Shown piece by piece: positions 36,227 to 44,431 of a stretch of DNA of 46,041 nucleotides (the first letter of the stretch is position 1; every line of letters begins with the position of its first letter). The translations under genes were made by a program, and so were the position numbers. This DNA is from an uncultured Erysipelotrichaceae bacterium (GTDB lineage: Bacteria; Bacillota_I; Bacilli_A; RFN20; CAG-826). The notes beneath the pieces are model-generated. The model did not search any database. It saw only the letters and a list, made by a program, of their open reading frames with translations, and was not told the DNA's origin. The stretch covers positions 1 to 46,041 of the forward strand of contig CADCPN010000016.1 in the NCBI GenBank assembly GCA_902803375.1, read 5' to 3'.

Positions 36227-37876
36227 ATGAGCGACCAACCTTTGTGGCACAAAGAAGCAGTGTATCAAATTTATCCAAGGTCTTTTTGCGATTCCAATGG
36301 CGATGGAATCGGAGATATTCCAGGTATCATATCAAAGCTCGATTATCTAAAGAGCCTAGGCGTGGGAATCATTTGGCTTAGCCCAATCTATGCCTCTCCT
36401 CTCGATGACCTGGGCTACGACATCTCCGATTACTATAAGATCCATCCTGATTATGGAACGATGGATGATTTTGATAATTTGGTGAAAGAAGCCGATAAGC
36501 GCGGGCTCAAAATCGTCATGGACTTGGTCGTGAACCATACTAGCGATGAGCATCAATGGTTCCAGGAATCCATGAAGAAGGATTCGCCTTACCACGATTA
36601 TTACTATTGGCGTGAAGGCAAGAAGCCAAATGGGAAGCAACCGCCTAACAACTGGACTTCTATGTTCACGGGAAGCGCGTGGCAATATGTGCCAAGCGTC
36701 GGAGAATGGTATCTCCACCTTTATTCCAAGAAACAGCCTGACCTGAACTACCACAACCCGAAGGTTATCGAAGAAGTGGAGAAGATCCTGAATTTCTACT
36801 TCGACAAGGGCGTATATGGATTCCGCTGCGACGTCATTAACCAGATCTATAAAGAATCATTGGAAGATGGCAAAGGTCATTCCTTCTCCGCCAGGGGAAT
36901 CGAGCATTACCTGATGAAAGAGGGCAATCACCAGATTCTACGTAAACTATACGAGGATGTTTTCTCGAAACGCGACTGCGTCGTCATCGGTGAGACCTAT
37001 GCCGTCGACTTTAAAAATGGTTACCGTTTCCTGGCAGATCACGAAATGGATATGTTTTTCCAATTCGAGCTTATGGGCGTGGACCAAAGCAAGGGCAGGG
37101 TGTTTTCGAGAAAATTTAAAACCAAGAACTTCAAACGCATTGCCTACGAATGGCAGAAGAATATTCCATGGAATGCGAATTATCTCGAGAACCACGACCA
37201 AACCAGATCCATCTCTCGCTTCGGCGATGAAAAGCGTTTTTGGAAGCAGTCTGGCAAAGCCCTTGCCTTATTTAACCTCACTCTCCGCGGCACGCCTTTT
37301 ATATATGAGGGCGAAGAGATTGGCATGCTGAATAAACCAATGGGGGAACCTGAAAATAGCAGAGACGTGTGCGCTCTTTATATCAATTCCATCGCCAAAA
37401 AGATGCTTCTTCCCCGTTTTTGGAGGAAAAGGCTCATCAACCGCGTTGACCGTGACCATGCCAGGACCCCAATGCAGTGGGACAAAACGACTTCTGCCGG
37501 ATTTTCTTCCACGACTTCTGCTTGGATACCCGTTAACCCAAATTACCTAGAAGGCATTACGGTGGAGGACGAGAATAACGACCCGGATTCCATCCTCTCT
37601 TTCTACAGGAAGCTCCTTTCGATTCGCAGGCAGAGCATCATTCTGCAAGAAGGGGACTTTGAACCGCTATCTTCCGCAGATGACGTCATCGCCTTCCGCC
37701 GCAATTATGAAGGCGGGTCGATGATGACCTTGATTAACCTCAGCGGAAAAGAGCACAAGCTCGGGATGAAATGTGGAAAGCTTTCAGGGAAGGTCATTCT
37801 TTCTAACTATCCGGGATCCCATGTTTTCTTAGAGATGACCTTGAGACCATACGAAGCCATTTTGCTTCAACTGTAG
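36227..37876 (+). CDS. GH13 alpha-glucosidase (oligo-1,6-glucosidase type)
   Basis: Cytoplasmic glycoside hydrolase of 549 residues that releases glucose from short alpha-glucosides such as isomaltose or trehalose-like sugars. The (beta/alpha)8 start WHKEAVYQIYPRSFCDSNGDGIGD is typical. The catalytic residues are Asp202 (GFRCDVIN), Glu256 (IGETYA) and Asp324 (ENHDQTRS). DLVVNHTSDEH is region I. The sequence ARTPMQWD marks the MalL/TreA group. The ATG at 36227 follows a GGGGG Shine-Dalgarno and gives the usual N-terminus; the open frame upstream precedes the promoter. No sugar transporter or regulator is adjacent, so the in vivo sugar is not shown. Confidence 0.92.
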   Translation: MSDQPLWHKEAVYQIYPRSFCDSNGDGIGDIPGIISKLDYLKSLGVGIIWLSPIYASPLDDLGYDISDYYKIHPDYGTMDDFDNLVKEADKRGLKIVMDLVVNHTSDEHQWFQESMKKDSPYHDYYYWREGKKPNGKQPPNNWTSMFTGSAWQYVPSVGEWYLHLYSKKQPDLNYHNPKVIEEVEKILNFYFDKGVYGFRCDVINQIYKESLEDGKGHSFSARGIEHYLMKEGNHQILRKLYEDVFSKRDCVVIGETYAVDFKNGYRFLADHEMDMFFQFELMGVDQSKGRVFSRKFKTKNFKRIAYEWQKNIPWNANYLENHDQTRSISRFGDEKRFWKQSGKALALFNLTLRGTPFIYEGEEIGMLNKPMGEPENSRDVCALYINSIAKKMLLPRFWRKRLINRVDRDHARTPMQWDKTTSAGFSSTTSAWIPVNPNYLEGITVEDENNDPDSILSFYRKLLSIRRQSIILQEGDFEPLSSADDVIAFRRNYEGGSMMTLINLSGKEHKLGMKCGKLSGKVILSNYPGSHVFLEMTLRPYEAILLQL

Positions 37877-37882
37877 ACCTCT

Positions 37883-37898
37883 ACACCTTCTAAGGTGT
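37883..37898. repeat. 16-bp palindrome upstream of the dCMP deaminase gene
   Basis: ACACCTT-CT-AAGGTGT, 19 bp before the -10, reaching the -35 position. No T-run follows, so an operator or a weak hairpin after the glucosidase gene. Confidence 0.5.
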
Positions 37899-37917
37899 CC
37901 TAAACCATTTATTCGAG

Positions 37918-37923
37918 TATGAT
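37918..37923 (+). promoter_or_regulatory. -10 hexamer of the dCMP deaminase-ECF operon
   Basis: TATGAT, followed by AGGAG (37933-37937) and the ATG at 37948. Confidence 0.45.
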
Positions 37924-37947
37924 ATGCCCCGTAGGAGAATTTTTCTT

Positions 37948-38433
37948 ATGGCCGAATTACACAGAACCGATAACTTGAAATGGGATGAATACTTTATGGG
38001 TATCGCGAAGCTTTCTGCGCTTCGTTCCAAGGATCCGAGCACCCAGGTTGGCGCTTGCATCGTTGACGGCAACCACAAAGTCGTTTCCATCGGATACAAC
38101 GGAATGCCGCGCGGCATCGATGACGATACGATCCCCTGGGGGCATGGTGAGGGCTTGGACAGCAAATACCTCTATGTTTGCCACGCTGAATTCAATGCGA
38201 TTTTGAATACCCGCGATGGCAGCGCCCTCAAGGATTGCACCATCTACGTCACCCTTTTCCCGTGCAATGAATGCGCCAAGGCCATCGTTCAGGTTGGCAT
38301 CAAGAGAGTCATCTTCGCCGATGACAAATACCATGACAACGTGGAAGAACAGGCTTCGAGAAGAATTCTCGATATGGCAGGCGTCTCCTATTCTCGCTAT
38401 ACCGGCAGAGGTATTGACGTCAAGGTCAAATGA
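37948..38433 (+). CDS. comEB: dCMP deaminase (ComEB family)
   Basis: Zinc enzyme converting dCMP to dUMP for dTMP synthesis. The 161 residues contain WDEYFMGIAKLSALRSKDPSTQVGACIV, the zinc and proton-shuttle motif CHAEFNAI, and PCNECAKAIVQVGIKRVIF. The ATG at 37948 has AGGAG 10 nt upstream; an in-frame ATG at 37924 lies inside the -10 region. It is followed by ecfA1 after nine bases, so it may be the first gene of the ecf-truA operon. Confidence 0.92.
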   Translation: MAELHRTDNLKWDEYFMGIAKLSALRSKDPSTQVGACIVDGNHKVVSIGYNGMPRGIDDDTIPWGHGEGLDSKYLYVCHAEFNAILNTRDGSALKDCTIYVTLFPCNECAKAIVQVGIKRVIFADDKYHDNVEEQASRRILDMAGVSYSRYTGRGIDVKVK

Positions 38434-38442
38434 GGACTTCTG

Positions 38443-39264
38443 ATGAATCCGATCCTATCTGTCAGCAATTTAACCTTCAGCTATGACGGCGATAGCCCAG
38501 CCCTCAAAGGCATCAGCTTTGACGTAGAAGAGGGAAGTTATGTCGCGATCATTGGCCATAATGGTTCTGGCAAGTCCACGCTTGCCAAGCTTTTGCTTGG
38601 CTTGATGAATGGCTTTAAGGGAACCATCAGGGTTTTCGGAACCGAGCTTTCCAGAAAGACCCTTTACCAAATCCGTTCCCGCGTTGGCATTGTTTTTCAA
38701 AACCCGGACAACCAATTCGTTGGCTCGACGGTCGCCGATGACATCGCCTTTGGCCTTGAAAACCGCAAAGTTCCTCACGATCAGATGCAGGGCATCATTG
38801 AGAAATTCGCTGATGATGCAGGCATGAGGGCCTTCCTTGACCATGCTCCGGAAAATCTTTCCGGCGGCCAGAAGCAGCGCGTTGCCATCGCCGGCGTTCT
38901 CGCGATGCATCCGGATATCGTCATTCTCGACGAAGCCACCGCGATGCTTGATCCAAAGGGCAAGCGCGAGATCCGTGACCTCATCGCCAAGATGAAGCAG
39001 GAGAACCCGAAGCTCACCATCCTTTCGATCACCCATGATATCGAGGAAGCGGCCAACTCGGATAAAGTCGTTGTCCTTGATTCCGGAAATCTAATCCTTC
39101 AGGGCACACCGGATGAGGTTTTTTCCCATGTCGATGCCTTGAACGCGGCAAGACTCGGCATCCCTTTCGTCATCGCGCTAAAGCATGAATTGGCGAGCAG
39201 GGGCATCGAGGTTCCTTCTTCCATTAAGACCCTTGAGCAGATGGAGGACTACCTATGCCAGTAA
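38443..39264 (+). CDS. ecfA1: ECF transporter ATPase EcfA1
   Basis: One of two ABC ATPases energising vitamin uptake through EcfT and exchangeable S components. The 273 residues have Walker A GHNGSGKST, Q-loop VFQNPDNQFVG, signature LSGGQKQR, Walker B IVILDEATAMLD and the H-loop in SITHDIEEAA. GSTVADDIAFGLENR is the typical EcfA1 stretch. The end overlaps ecfA2 by ten bases. No S-component gene lies in this operon, consistent with a shared (group II) module serving S proteins such as the ThiT-like one at the left edge. Confidence 0.95.
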   Translation: MNPILSVSNLTFSYDGDSPALKGISFDVEEGSYVAIIGHNGSGKSTLAKLLLGLMNGFKGTIRVFGTELSRKTLYQIRSRVGIVFQNPDNQFVGSTVADDIAFGLENRKVPHDQMQGIIEKFADDAGMRAFLDHAPENLSGGQKQRVAIAGVLAMHPDIVILDEATAMLDPKGKREIRDLIAKMKQENPKLTILSITHDIEEAANSDKVVVLDSGNLILQGTPDEVFSHVDALNAARLGIPFVIALKHELASRGIEVPSSIKTLEQMEDYLCQ

Positions 39265-40112
39265 AATTCGCTGACGTTAGCTACGTCTATAACAAAAAGT
39301 CCCCGATGGCATTCGAGGCTTTGAAGCACATTAACATCGAAATCAAAGAAGGTTCCTTCACCGCGATTGTCGGCAGGACCGGCTGTGGGAAATCCACGCT
39401 TGTCAGCCATATCAACGCCTTGCTCAATCCAAGCGAAGGTGAGGTTATCATTGATGAGTTCGTTAACTCTGCCGACAAAAAGAAGAGAACCAAAAAACTA
39501 AAGGATCTTCGCAAGAAAGTCGGCTTGGTTTTCCAATTCCCGGAATATCAGCTTTTCGAGGAGACCGTTGAGAAAGACGTCGCCTTTGGGCCAAAGAATT
39601 TTGGCATGAAGGAAGAAGATGCCCTTAAAGCTGCCCATGAAGCCCTTCTTGAAGTCGGCCTAAATGAGGGGTTCTTCAAAAGAAGCCCGTTCGAGCTTTC
39701 TGGTGGTGAGAAGCGCCGCGTCAGCATCGCCGGCATCTTGGCTTGCAAGCCGAATTATCTTGTCGTCGATGAGCCGACTGCCGGCTTAGACCCGCTAGGC
39801 TCAAAGGACATGATGGATCTTTTTGAAAAAGTCCATCAGGCAGGAACGACCATTATCCTTGTCACCCATGACATGAATTTGGTTTTGAATTACTGCGATT
39901 CCGTCATCGTCATGGATAACGGAGAGGTGGCGAAGATCACCGACCCGATTTCCTTATTCGGTGAAGACATCGAGAAATATTCTTTAGAGACCCCGTTGCT
40001 CTATAAACTTGTCAAAGATCTTAACGCCAAGGGCAAGGATATCGATGTTGCCAAGGTTAAGGATATTTCCACTTTGCTTGATCAGCTACGCATCTCCAAG
40101 GAGGCCAAGTAA
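39255..40112 (+). CDS. ecfA2: ECF transporter ATPase EcfA2
   Basis: Second ATPase of the ECF module, 285 residues. Walker A GRTGCGKST, VFQFPEYQLFEETVEKDVAFGP (EcfA2 hallmark), signature LSGGEKRR, Walker B YLVVDEPTAGLD and switch His in LVTHDMN are present. Residues 235-285 form the C-terminal helices that contact EcfA1. The stop overlaps ecfT by one base (TAATG). Confidence 0.95.
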   Translation: MPVKFADVSYVYNKKSPMAFEALKHINIEIKEGSFTAIVGRTGCGKSTLVSHINALLNPSEGEVIIDEFVNSADKKKRTKKLKDLRKKVGLVFQFPEYQLFEETVEKDVAFGPKNFGMKEEDALKAAHEALLEVGLNEGFFKRSPFELSGGEKRRVSIAGILACKPNYLVVDEPTAGLDPLGSKDMMDLFEKVHQAGTTIILVTHDMNLVLNYCDSVIVMDNGEVAKITDPISLFGEDIEKYSLETPLLYKLVKDLNAKGKDIDVAKVKDISTLLDQLRISKEAK

Positions 40113-41029
40113 TGAAGAACTTTGCCCTTGGCAGATATATCCCCTACAACTCGTTTATCCATAAGCTCGATCCGAGAGTGAAAATTCTCGGCATCGTCTT
40201 GCTTATGGTCTGCGTGTTCCTCAACTTCACGCATCCGGTCGTCAATGACGCCGGTGAGACGGTCAAAGCCACTTATTGGACCATGACCGCCATCATGCAG
40301 GGCTCGGTTTTCGTGCTCTCCATTCTGCTGCTTTGGATTTCCCACATGAGCTTCCGCTCCGTTCTCGCGAGCCTAAGATCCCTTTGGTTTACCCTTATCT
40401 TTCTACTCGTCATCTATATCCTCGTTCCAACCCAGACGGTTATGCAACTTGGCTTAGCCTGGAGGGTTGAAGCCTGGAATTGGAGCGTCTATTGGGATTC
40501 CTTTGCCGATGCTGGCAAGATCATGCTCCGACTCATGAACATGCTCATGCTCACCATGGTTTTGACCGGTACCACCAAGCCTTTGGATTTAACCTATGCC
40601 CTTGAATGGTACATGGCTCCGCTTAAGGTCCTTCACTTCCCGGCGGCGGAGGTCGCCATGACTATTTCCATCGCTTTGCGTTTCATCCCGACTTTGCTTG
40701 AAGACTCCATGAGAATCATGAAGGCACAGAGCAGCCGCGGCGTTGATTTTGCCCATGGTAATATCCTAAAACGCATTACAGGCGTCACTTCTTTGATCAT
40801 CCCCCTATTTGTTTCTAGCTTCCTTCGCAGCGAGGAATTGGCAAACGCCATGGAATGTCGCGGCTATGATCCTAGAGCAAAGAGAACCCGTTATAGACTT
40901 TTGAAATTCGGCTGGAGGGACATCTTCGGATTCATTATCCCGGCTGCGCTGCTTGGGCTCTATATCTGGTGGTCGGTTGACTCCAGCGTATTCACCCAGT
41001 TCGTTCTCTCGGGAGTCGTTTTGCCGTGA
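40112..41029 (+). CDS. ecfT: ECF transporter transmembrane subunit EcfT
   Basis: Membrane scaffold joining the two ATPases to an S component. The 305 residues start GRYIPYNSFIHKLDPRVKI, have about five to six hydrophobic helices and two long coupling helices. The two Arg-containing coupling motifs are AQSSRGVDF and AMECRGYDP; the family consensus is A-R-G/S, so the residue before Arg varies here (Ser and Cys). The C-terminus returns to the membrane. It overlaps truA by four bases (GTGA). Confidence 0.93.
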   Translation: MKNFALGRYIPYNSFIHKLDPRVKILGIVLLMVCVFLNFTHPVVNDAGETVKATYWTMTAIMQGSVFVLSILLLWISHMSFRSVLASLRSLWFTLIFLLVIYILVPTQTVMQLGLAWRVEAWNWSVYWDSFADAGKIMLRLMNMLMLTMVLTGTTKPLDLTYALEWYMAPLKVLHFPAAEVAMTISIALRFIPTLLEDSMRIMKAQSSRGVDFAHGNILKRITGVTSLIIPLFVSSFLRSEELANAMECRGYDPRAKRTRYRLLKFGWRDIFGFIIPAALLGLYIWWSVDSSVFTQFVLSGVVLP

Positions 41030-41781
41030 AGTACTTTGGTGTTGTCAGCTATTTAGGCGAGAACTATTTCGGCTTTCAACGTCAAAAAGATAAGCCCTCC
41101 GTTCAAGGCGTCCTCGAAAAATGGATTTCCCATCTTCTTGATGCCCCCACGGAGATTAAGGCTGCGGGCAGAACCGATGCCGGCGTGAATGCGCACGGGC
41201 AGACCTTCTCCTTCGTCGGACGTGAGGTCAAGGATTGCGAGGCTTTCCGCCGCTCGTTGAACCGTCTATTGCCGGAAGACGTATTTGTGAAATCGCTATG
41301 TTTCGTTCCGATGGAATTCGATGCGAGGCATTCCAGCGTCTCCAAGGTTTATTCCTATCATTTTAGTTTCGGCGAAAGAGACCCTTTTCTGAAAGGGAGG
41401 GTGACTCAGCTTCAACGTCGCGGCTTTGACTGGGATAGCTTCGAGGCTGGACTTCGAGTCTTTGAAGGGAAACACAATTTCCAAAATTTCACCTCCAAAT
41501 CGGGGGATATCGATGGCTTTATCCGTGAGATTGAGCCGATTTCGATCATCAAAAACCCTGACATGCAGGGTGGGGTCGTTACTTTCAAGGGCAACGGCTT
41601 CATGACTTATCAGATTCGCTTCATGATGGGAGCGGCATTCAAATGCGCTTTCCATCTTCTTGAGCCCGAAGAGGTGAAGCGACTCCTTAATGCCGAACCT
41701 AGGCACATTGTGTCCTATAAGGCGGCGGCCGAAGGGCTTTATTTAGAAAGGGTTGAGTATGGAAAGAACTTGGAACTATAA
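41026..41781 (+). CDS. truA: tRNA pseudouridine(38-40) synthase TruA
   Basis: Makes pseudouridine at positions 38-40 of tRNA anticodon stems. The 251 residues have the catalytic Asp51 in AAGRTDAGVNAHGQ, FDARHSSVSKVYSYHF and GNGFMTYQIRFMMGA. Translation starts at GTG overlapping the ecfT stop (GTGA), the usual coupled arrangement downstream of ecfT. The next gene starts 23 bases inside its 3' end. Confidence 0.95.
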   Translation: MKYFGVVSYLGENYFGFQRQKDKPSVQGVLEKWISHLLDAPTEIKAAGRTDAGVNAHGQTFSFVGREVKDCEAFRRSLNRLLPEDVFVKSLCFVPMEFDARHSSVSKVYSYHFSFGERDPFLKGRVTQLQRRGFDWDSFEAGLRVFEGKHNFQNFTSKSGDIDGFIREIEPISIIKNPDMQGGVVTFKGNGFMTYQIRFMMGAAFKCAFHLLEPEEVKRLLNAEPRHIVSYKAAAEGLYLERVEYGKNLEL

Positions 41782-42568
41782 CATCCATTCCCACACTTCT
41801 CGTTGCCAGCACGCTTATGGCAGCGATGAGGAATATGCTGAGCATTGCCATAACGCCGGATTTTCGGTGATGGGTTTTTCTGACCATATCTTCCTTCCGG
41901 GCATTCACCAAAAAGGGATGCGTGGAGATTACTCTCTTCTTGATGAATACGTGGAGTCCGTGTCTTCGTTAAAGAAAAAATACGAAGGGAAAATGGAGAT
42001 TCATGTCGGCTTTGAAGCCGAATGGTATGGCGACTATTTCCATTCCTATTACTACAACCTCCTGAAGTCAAAGAAAATCGAATATCTCATTCTGGGGCAG
42101 CATGCGTTTATGCTGAATGGCTTCCCAACCTTTTATGCTTCCCTCGCTGATCACGAAATGGCATTAAACATGTACACGAATGACCTAATTGCTGGCATGC
42201 GTAGCGGATTATTTACCTATGTTTGCCATCCTGACCTATATGTCGCCTGGCATCATGAGTGGACCAAACAGGGCGAAGAAGCGGCGTGGAAAATTGCAAA
42301 AGAAGCCAAGGCCTTGAATATCCCGCTTGAAGTGAACATGGCGCCAAGCCGCTGGAAAGGCGTCAAGGGCGATGATGTGGATGGCCTATATTATCCATAT
42401 GCGCCGTTCTGGGAAATCGTTTCCGAAGTCGGCTGCGATGTCGTCGTCGGTGTTGATGCGCACGACCCCAGCAATTACGAAGATTCCGACTATGCTTGGG
42501 TGATGCGCTTTATCGAAAAGCATCATCTTAAACTGGTGAAAAACATCACTTTTCCGACAATTAAATAA
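41759..42568 (+). CDS. PHP-domain phosphoesterase (histidinol-phosphatase-like)
   Basis: Metal-dependent phosphoesterase of the PHP superfamily, 269 residues. Metal-ligand motifs are visible: NIHSHTSRCQHA at the N-terminus, GFSDH, VGFEAEW, LGQHAF, CHPDL and VGVDAHDP near the end. This pattern resembles HisK-type histidinol phosphatases. No histidine-biosynthesis gene is nearby, so the substrate is open. The ATG at 41759 overlaps the truA end and has an AAAGG upstream; a TTG two codons earlier is the alternative. Confidence 0.88.
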   Translation: MERTWNYNIHSHTSRCQHAYGSDEEYAEHCHNAGFSVMGFSDHIFLPGIHQKGMRGDYSLLDEYVESVSSLKKKYEGKMEIHVGFEAEWYGDYFHSYYYNLLKSKKIEYLILGQHAFMLNGFPTFYASLADHEMALNMYTNDLIAGMRSGLFTYVCHPDLYVAWHHEWTKQGEEAAWKIAKEAKALNIPLEVNMAPSRWKGVKGDDVDGLYYPYAPFWEIVSEVGCDVVVGVDAHDPSNYEDSDYAWVMRFIEKHHLKLVKNITFPTIK

Positions 42569-42597
42569 GAAAAACGTTTTTTCCCTATACGCGCGAG

Positions 42598-42606
42598 TGG
42601 TATATT
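42598..42606 (+). promoter_or_regulatory. Extended -10 promoter of yebC
   Basis: TGG-TATATT with a TAGGAG Shine-Dalgarno further down, before the ATG at 42637. Confidence 0.6.
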
Positions 42607-42636
42607 AGACGCGCAAAAGTTTAGGAGTTTTCATTC

Positions 42637-43347
42637 ATGGGAAGACACTTTGAAGTCAGAGCCGCTGCTATGGCAGCTTCGGCGAAAGCAAAATCCGCAA
42701 TCTACATGCGCGCCTCCAAGGAAATCTACGCCGCGGCGAAAAGCGGCGAACCCGATCCTAATTCGAACCTCGCTCTAAGAAGCGCTATCGAAAAGTATCG
42801 TAAGAGCTGCCCGAAGGACGTTATCGAGCGCGCTATCGAAAAGGCAAAGGGCGGAGACACTGTTGCTTATATCAACGGCCGTTACGAATTCATGGGTCCA
42901 GGCGGAAGCAACATCATCGTTGATACCTTGACCGACAACGTCAACCGCGCTCTCGTCACCGTTCGTACCATCGTCACCCGTAAGGGTGGCAAGATGGCTG
43001 CTGTTGCTTATAACTTTGAACCTCTTGGCATCATCAACTTCAAGGGTGCCACCGAAGAAGCTGTCGAAGAATCCCTCATCCTCGCCGATGTCGACGTCAA
43101 AGCCGTCACCGTTGATGAAAATGGTGAAGTCGAAGTCCAAGTCGCTCCTGGTGATCTCGAAAAGGCGAAGGAAGTCCTCAAGACCGACTTCTCCGTCGAA
43201 GAATTCGACCGTGCTGAAACCACCATGTATCCGAATGAGTGGATTGATGTCGATGACGAAGCCAAAGCTAAGCTCAGTGCTATGCTCGCTGAACTCGACG
43301 AATCCGAAGACGTTCAGGCTGTTTACACCAACGTCGGCAATATCTAA
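42637..43347 (+). CDS. yebC: YebC/PmpR/TACO1 family protein
   Basis: Conserved protein of 236 residues, described in the literature both as a DNA-binding regulator and as a translation factor relieving ribosome stalling. The N-terminus GRHFEVRAAAMAASAKAKSA corresponds to the usual GHSKWxNIKHRKxxxDAKR block but diverges: GHSKW is replaced by GRHFE, as in the shorter-start YebC variant of Bacilli. PDPNSNLALRSAIEKYR, PKDVIERAIEKAKGG, YEFMGPGGSNIIVDTLTDNVNRA and VAYNFEPLGIINF match well. It is a single-gene unit with its own promoter and terminator. Confidence 0.93.
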   Translation: MGRHFEVRAAAMAASAKAKSAIYMRASKEIYAAAKSGEPDPNSNLALRSAIEKYRKSCPKDVIERAIEKAKGGDTVAYINGRYEFMGPGGSNIIVDTLTDNVNRALVTVRTIVTRKGGKMAAVAYNFEPLGIINFKGATEEAVEESLILADVDVKAVTVDENGEVEVQVAPGDLEKAKEVLKTDFSVEEFDRAETTMYPNEWIDVDDEAKAKLSAMLAELDESEDVQAVYTNVGNI

Positions 43348-43364
43348 TTTGAGAAACCTTAAGG

Positions 43365-43390
43365 CCGCTCACTTATGTGGGCGGTTTTTT
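43365..43390 (+). terminator. Terminator after yebC
   Basis: CCGCTCAC (43365-43372) pairs with GTGGGCGG (43377-43384), one G-T pair, loop TTAT, then six T. Confidence 0.92.
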
Positions 43391-43510
43391 CGTGGAAACT
43401 TTTTTATGCTGTTTCCGTAATAAATGCCAGTTATCAAACCGAGACGGAAACCGCTGAAAAACGGTGGATACTAGTTTGCTAAATCTAGTTTTCTATCGTT
43501 TCATTCGCGT

Positions 43511-43516
43511 TAGAAT
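43511..43516 (+). promoter_or_regulatory. -10 hexamer of the 43526 hydrolase gene
   Basis: TAGAAT ends 9 nt before the ATG, no Shine-Dalgarno and poor -35; predicted near-leaderless. Confidence 0.45.
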
Positions 43517-43525
43517 AATCGTGAT

Positions 43526-44431
43526 ATGAAGCCCCTAATCATTACTCTAATCTGCGTTTTTTCTGTGTTCGTCTTATCGCTTTTGCTTTCATTTGCCGTT
43601 GCTGGTTATATGGTCCATTTCCTTTCTTTCCCAAAGCTTGTGGATAGAAAAGAGTGTTATCGAGTCGATGAAGAGAAGGGCGTCATCAAAGAAGGGGCCC
43701 AATATCAAAGAGTCGATTTTGAGATGGTGGCCCGTGATGGTTATGTGATCCATGGGGATTATGTGATTAACGATCCGAAGAAGTTCGTCATCATGTGCCA
43801 CGGATACACCTGGAGCAGAGAGGGCGATTTGAAGGAATCACTTGGTTTCTATCGTAGCGGCTATTCCCTGGTCATGCCCGATATGCGTGGACAGGGTGAC
43901 AATAAGCGAGTCGCTGTAACGATGGGCTATTTGGAAAAAAGGGATATCGAAGATTTGATTGCCTGGACGAAAAAGGAGTTCGGGGCTGATATCGAAATAG
44001 GCTTGTTCGGTGAATCCATGGGTGCGGCAACCGTTTGCTTATGCAGCCAGAACCCTGACATTCGCTTCGTCGTTTCAGATTGCGCATATGCCGAATTGCG
44101 TGGCTTATTGCATCATCAGGTCAAACTAAATCATTTACCTGTGATGCTTTTGCCGCTTTCAAGTTTGCTGCTAAAAATATCTCACGGATATTTCATTCGG
44201 GACATTCAACCAAAAGAGGTGGTGAAAGGGGCTACGGTTCCGATGCTCTTCATCCATGGCAAAAACGATGACTTTATTCCGCCACATCATTGCAACGAAC
44301 TGTATGATGCATGTGGATCTAAGACTAAGAAAATGGTGTTCTATTCCGGCTGCAAACATGCCGAAAGCTCCATCTACCAGCAAAAAGAATATACGGAAGA
44401 GGTTATTACTTTCTTAAGGGCTATCCAATAG
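43526..44431 (+). CDS. Membrane-anchored alpha/beta hydrolase
   Basis: Serine hydrolase of 301 residues. A transmembrane helix (about 4-27) leads to an alpha/beta fold with oxyanion region VIMCHGYTW, MPDMRGQGDN, nucleophile elbow GESMG (Ser164), HGKNDDFIPPHH with the acid, and CKHAES with the catalytic His. This layout is that of the YqkD/YfhR (BEM46-like) peptidase- or esterase-like hydrolases of Bacilli. The catalytic domain is probably outside the cell or at the membrane face; topology is not certain. The 3' end overlaps the convergent XRE gene by 11 bases. Confidence 0.88.
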   Translation: MKPLIITLICVFSVFVLSLLLSFAVAGYMVHFLSFPKLVDRKECYRVDEEKGVIKEGAQYQRVDFEMVARDGYVIHGDYVINDPKKFVIMCHGYTWSREGDLKESLGFYRSGYSLVMPDMRGQGDNKRVAVTMGYLEKRDIEDLIAWTKKEFGADIEIGLFGESMGAATVCLCSQNPDIRFVVSDCAYAELRGLLHHQVKLNHLPVMLLPLSSLLLKISHGYFIRDIQPKEVVKGATVPMLFIHGKNDDFIPPHHCNELYDACGSKTKKMVFYSGCKHAESSIYQQKEYTEEVITFLRAIQ

